This document shows positions 60,501 to 64,000 of a DNA stretch of 64,000 nt, piece after piece. A program made the position numbers and the translations under genes. Below the pieces are notes generated by a model that saw only the letters and a program-made list of their open reading frames with translations, was not told the DNA's origin and searched no databases. How positions within the stretch are numbered: the stretch's first letter is position 1; every line of letters starts with the position of its first letter. Source of the DNA: Lophius americanus (taxonomy: Eukaryota > Chordata > Actinopteri > Lophiiformes > Lophiidae); NCBI GenBank assembly GCA_037951165.1, contig JBBDHG010000034.1, positions 62,001-126,000 on the forward strand, written 5' to 3'.

Positions 60501-63500
60501 TTTGACAAGTATACTACATGTTTATAACATTAACACGCCTAATGTTTATTACACGTATACGACATGTTTATAACATTTACACGTGTAATGTTTCACACGT
60601 ATACGACACGTTTATAACATTAACACGCCTAATTTTTGACACGTATACCATATGTTTATAACATTAACACGCCTAATGTTTATTACACGTATACGACACG
60701 TTTATAACATTAACACGCCTCAGGTTTATAACATTAACACGCCTAATGTTTATGACGCGTATACGACACGTTTATAACATTAACATATTTAACGTTTATG
60801 ACACGTATACAACACGTTTATAACATTAACACGCCTCAGGTTTATAACATTAACACGCCTAATGTTTATGACGCGTATACGACAAGTGTATAACATTAAC
60901 ACGCCTAAGGCTAATAAAATAAACACGCCTAATGTTTGACACGTATACGACACGTTTATGACGCGTATACGACACGTTTATAACATTAACATATTTAACG
61001 TTTATGACACGTATACAACACATTTATAACATTAAGGCTTATAACATTAACATGCCTAATGTTTGACATGTATGCGACATTTTTATAACATTAACACGCC
61101 TAATTTTTGACAAGTATACCATATGTTTATAACATTAACACGCCTAATGTTTATTACACGTATACGACATGTTTATAACATTGACACGTCTAATGTTTGA
61201 CACGTATACGACACGTTTATAACATTAACACGCCTAATTTTTGACAAGTATACTACATGTTTATAACATTAACACGCCTAATGTTTATTACACGTATACG
61301 ACATGTTTATAACATTTACACGTGTAATGTTTCACACGTATACGACACGTTTATAACATTAACACGCCTAATTTTTGACACGTATACCATATGTTTATAA
61401 CCTTAACACGCCTAATGTTTATTACACGTATACGACATGTTTATAACATTAACACGCCTAACGTTTATGACACGTATACGACATGTTCAGAACATTAACA
61501 CGCCTAATGTTTGACACGTATACGACATGTTTATAACATTAACACGCCTTACGTTTATGACACGTATACGACATGTTTATAACATTAACACGCCTAATCT
61601 TTACGACACATATACCACATGTTTATCACATTAACACGTCAATGTTTGACACGTATACAACATGTTTATAACATTAACCGCCTAATGTTTATGAGACGTG
61701 TACAACACGTTTATAACATTAACACGCCTCAGGTTTATAACATTAACACGACTAATTTTTGACACGTATACCATATGTTTATAACATTAACACGCCTAAT
61801 GTTTATTACACGTATACGACACGTTTATAACATTAACACGCCTAATGTTTATTACACGTATACGACACGTTTATAACATTAACACGCCTCAGGTTTATAA
61901 CATTAACACGCCTAATTTTTGACACGTATACCATATGTTTATAACATTAACACGCCTAATGTTTATTACACGTATACGACACGTTTATAACATTAACACG
62001 CCTCAGGTTTATAACATTAACACGCCTAATGTTTATGACGCGTATACGACACGTTTATAACATTAACATATTTAACGTTTATGACACGTATACAACACGT
62101 TTATAACATTAACACGCCACAGGTTTATAACATTAACACGCCTAATGTTTATGACGCGTATACGACAAGTGTATAACATTAACACGCCTAAGGCTAATAA
62201 AATAAACACGCCTAATGTTTGACACGTATACGACACGTTTATGACGCGTATACGACACGTTTATAACATTAACATATTTAACGTTTATGACACGTATACA
62301 ACACATTTATAACATTAAGGCTTATAACATTAACATGCCTAATTTTTGACATGTATGCGACATTTTTATAACATTAACACACCTATTGTTTATGCAACGT
62401 ATACGACACGCTTATAACATTAAGACGCCTAAGGTTTATGACGCGTATACGACACGTTTATAACATTAACACGCCTAATTTTTGACAAGTATACCATATG
62501 TTTATAACATTAACACGCCTAATGTTTATTACACGTATACGACATGTTTATAACATTGACACGTCTAATGTTTGACACGTATACGACACGTTTATAACAT
62601 TAACACGCCTAATTTTTGACAAGTATACTACATGTTTATAACATTAACACGCCTAATGTTTATTACACGTATACGACATGTTTATAACATTGACACGTCT
62701 AATGTTTGACACGTATACGACACGTTTCTAACATTAACACGCCTATGGCTTATAACATTAACACGCCTAATTTTTGACACGTATACCATATGTTTATAAC
62801 ATTAACACGCCTAATGTTTATTACACGTATACGACATGTTTATAACATTAACACGCCTAACGTTTATGACACGTATACGACATGTTCATAACATTAACAC
62901 GCCTAATGTTTGACACGTATACGACATGTTTATAACATTAACACGCCTTACGTTTATGACACGTATACGACATGTTTATAACATTAACACGCCTAATCTT
63001 TACGACACATATACCACATGTTTATCACATTAACACGTCAATGTTTGACACGTATACAACATGTTTATAACATTAACCGCCTAATGTTTATGAGACGTGT
63101 ACAACACGTTTATAACATTAACACGCCTCAGGTTTATAACATTAACACGCCTAATTTTTGACACGTATACCATATGTTTATAACATTAACACGCCTAATG
63201 TTTATTACACGTATACGACACGTTTATAACATTAACACGCCTAATGTTTATTACACGTATACGACACGTTTATAACATTAACACGCCTCAGGTTTATAAC
63301 ATTAACACGCCTAATGTTTATGACGCGTATACAACACGTTTATAACATTAAGGCTTATAACATTAACATGCCTAATGTTTGACATGTATGCAACATTTTT
63401 ATAACATTTACACACCTATTGTTTATGACACGTATACGACACGTTTATAACATTAACACGCCTAAGGTTTATGACGTGTATACGACACGTTTATAACATT

Positions 63501-64000
63501 AACACGCCTATGGCTTATAACATTAACACGCCTAATTTTTGACACGTATACCATATGTTTATAACATTAACACGCCTAATGTTTATTACACGTATACGAC
63601 ACGTTTATAACATTAACACGCCTCAGGTTTATAACATTAACACGCCTAATGTTTATGACGCGTATACGACACGTTTATAACATTAACATATTTAACGTTT
63701 ATGACACATATACAACACGTTTATAACATTAACACGCCTCAGGTTTATAACATTAACACGCCTAATGTTTATGACGCGTATACGACAAGTGTATAACATT
63801 AACACGCCTAAGGCTAATAAAATAAACACGCCTAATGTTTGACACGTATACGACACGTTTATGACGCGTATACGACACGTTTATAACATTAACATATTTA
63901 ACGTTTATGACACGTATACAACACATTTATAACATTAAGGCTTATAACATTAACATGCCTAATGTTTGACATGTATGCGACATTTTTATAACATTAACAC
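57506..64000 (+). repeat. Derived HOR region with 1620, 3642 and 739-bp relationships
   Basis: This continues the 1745-bp family in rearranged form. AGTGTATAAC lies at 58526, 60146, 60885, 62168 and 63788, and TTAACCGCC at 57812, 59432, 61675 and 63074. Spacing of 1620 occurs twice (58526/60146 and 62168/63788). Segment 58265-60358 recurs at 61907-64000, offset 3642, confirmed by the rare CACGCCACAGG at 58471 and 62113. The 1620-bp form differs from 1745 mainly because the ATTACACG/CCATATG pass after GACATGTATGCGAC is replaced by the shorter TTTATGCAACG units. The array runs off the window end. Confidence 0.87.
59875..61352 (+). repeat. 739-bp tandem duplication
   Basis: The copies are about 59875-60613 and 60614-61352. 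TTTTTGACACG starts at 59892 and 60631, AGTGTATAAC lies at 60146 and 60885, and the rare ATTTACACGTGTAATG near 60575 and 61314, all 739 bp apart. The rare variant ties the duplicated block to units 2 and 3 of the 1745-bp HOR, which carry GTGTAATGTTTCACACG. Confidence 0.88.

Larger units (their letters stand above)
3930..64000 (+). repeat. Satellite array, forward-orientation block
   Basis: This is 60 kb of continuous satellite with no interruption. The dominant composite unit is 46 bp: half A is GTTTATAACATTAACACGCC plus TAAT, and half B starts GTTTATGACACG, contains CGTATACG and ends CGACAC. Deleting AT from B (GTTTGACACG) gives 44-bp units, and isolated A halves (tails TCAG, TATG or TAAG) give 24-bp units. 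Other named variants are GGCTAATAAAATAAAC, CATATTTAACG, a 15-bp truncated A in ATTAAGGCTTATAAC, the B form ending CCATATG, and the decayed B form GACATGTATGCRAC. Stops occur in every frame of ordinary repeats (TTATAAC, ATTAAC, CCTAATG and TTTGAC on the plus strand, TTA/CTA on the minus), which explains the lack of ORFs. No unique DNA or transposon was seen. Confidence 0.98.

Noticed and set aside
3930..64000. CRISPR array (regular short direct repeats)
   Set aside because: There are no unique spacers between repeats. All intervening sequence is itself part of the repeated monomer, spacing varies between 24, 44 and 46 bp, and there is no leader or cas gene.
1..64000. Telomeric repeats or interstitial telomere at the polarity flip
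   Set aside because: No TTAGGG, TTTAGGG, TTAGG or similar short tandem was found. ATTAGGCG and CTTAGGCG in the left block are only the reverse complement of the A-half tail and occur once per monomer.
3930..64000. Bacterial-type promoters (TTGACA with TATAAC spaced motifs)
   Set aside because: TTTGACA and TATAAC words occur in very many monomers because they are parts of the repeat. There is no gene to drive and no sign of a prokaryotic genome.
1..64000. Long terminal repeats or tandem transposon origin of the monomer
   Set aside because: No target-site duplications, terminal motifs or coding remnants were seen. The 44-46 bp periodicity with HORs fits a simple satellite.
1..64000. CENP-B box in the monomer
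   Set aside because: The core pattern TTCG....A..CGGG is absent. TTCG appears only in rare mutants such as GTTTCGTG and GTTCGAC, and no CGGG follows at the required place.

Overview
The window is one uninterrupted block of AT-rich satellite DNA. I found no protein-coding gene, RNA gene, transposon or unique sequence in any of the 64 kb. The sequence has densely repeated short monomers, higher-order repeats (HORs) made by unequal exchange, and many CpG sites that vary to TpG or CpA. This points to heterochromatin of a eukaryote with CpG methylation (centromeric, pericentromeric, subtelomeric or sex/B-chromosomal). The sequence alone does not identify the species.

Building block: the commonest unit is 46 bp, about 37% GC. 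It consists of a 24-bp half A (GTTTATAACATTAACACGCC plus a 4-base tail such as TAAT, TCAG, TAAG, TATG or TTAC) and a 22-bp half B (starting GTTTATGACACG, containing the 8-bp palindrome CGTATACG and ending CGACAC). B often lacks two bases, giving 44-bp units, and A often stands alone as a 24-bp unit. Both halves start GTTTAT and may derive from one ancestral unit of about 23 bp.

Layout: positions 1-3928 carry the satellite in reverse orientation. At 3928-3930 the polarity flips with no spacer, and 3930-64000 is in forward orientation. The right flank (3930 to about 6590) is collinear, as reverse complement, with the left block from 2540 back to position 1. The boundary is therefore one end of a large, decayed inverted duplication that probably continues upstream of the window.

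Right block: moving right, the array becomes a patchwork of local HOR amplifications: 340 bp x3 (6.3-7.3 kb), 623 bp x2 (7.6-8.8), 752 bp x2 (8.8-10.3), offsets of 2004 and 3070/3184 bp (10.2-17.8), a 5.4-kb segment copied at +7065 bp (18.0-30.5) with a nested 1837-bp tandem duplication, 3002 bp x2 (26.6-32.6), 1224 bp x2 (31.8-34.3), a 2.3-kb segment copied at +11004 bp (35.2 and 46.2), 1239 bp HORs (37.0-43.7), a clean 1745-bp HOR with nearly five copies (49.4-57.5), and 1620/739/3642-bp relationships up to the window end. By eye the copies near the junction are the most diverged and the 1745-bp HOR the most homogeneous, as expected if amplification moved rightward. A 105-bp segment that otherwise occurs only beside the polarity junction reappears 15 times inside the HORs right of 32.8 kb. 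A small fold-back inversion sits at 49014-49052.

All periods and offsets come from hand-tracked diagnostic variants. Segment ends are good to about 10-50 bp, and copy identities were not computed.
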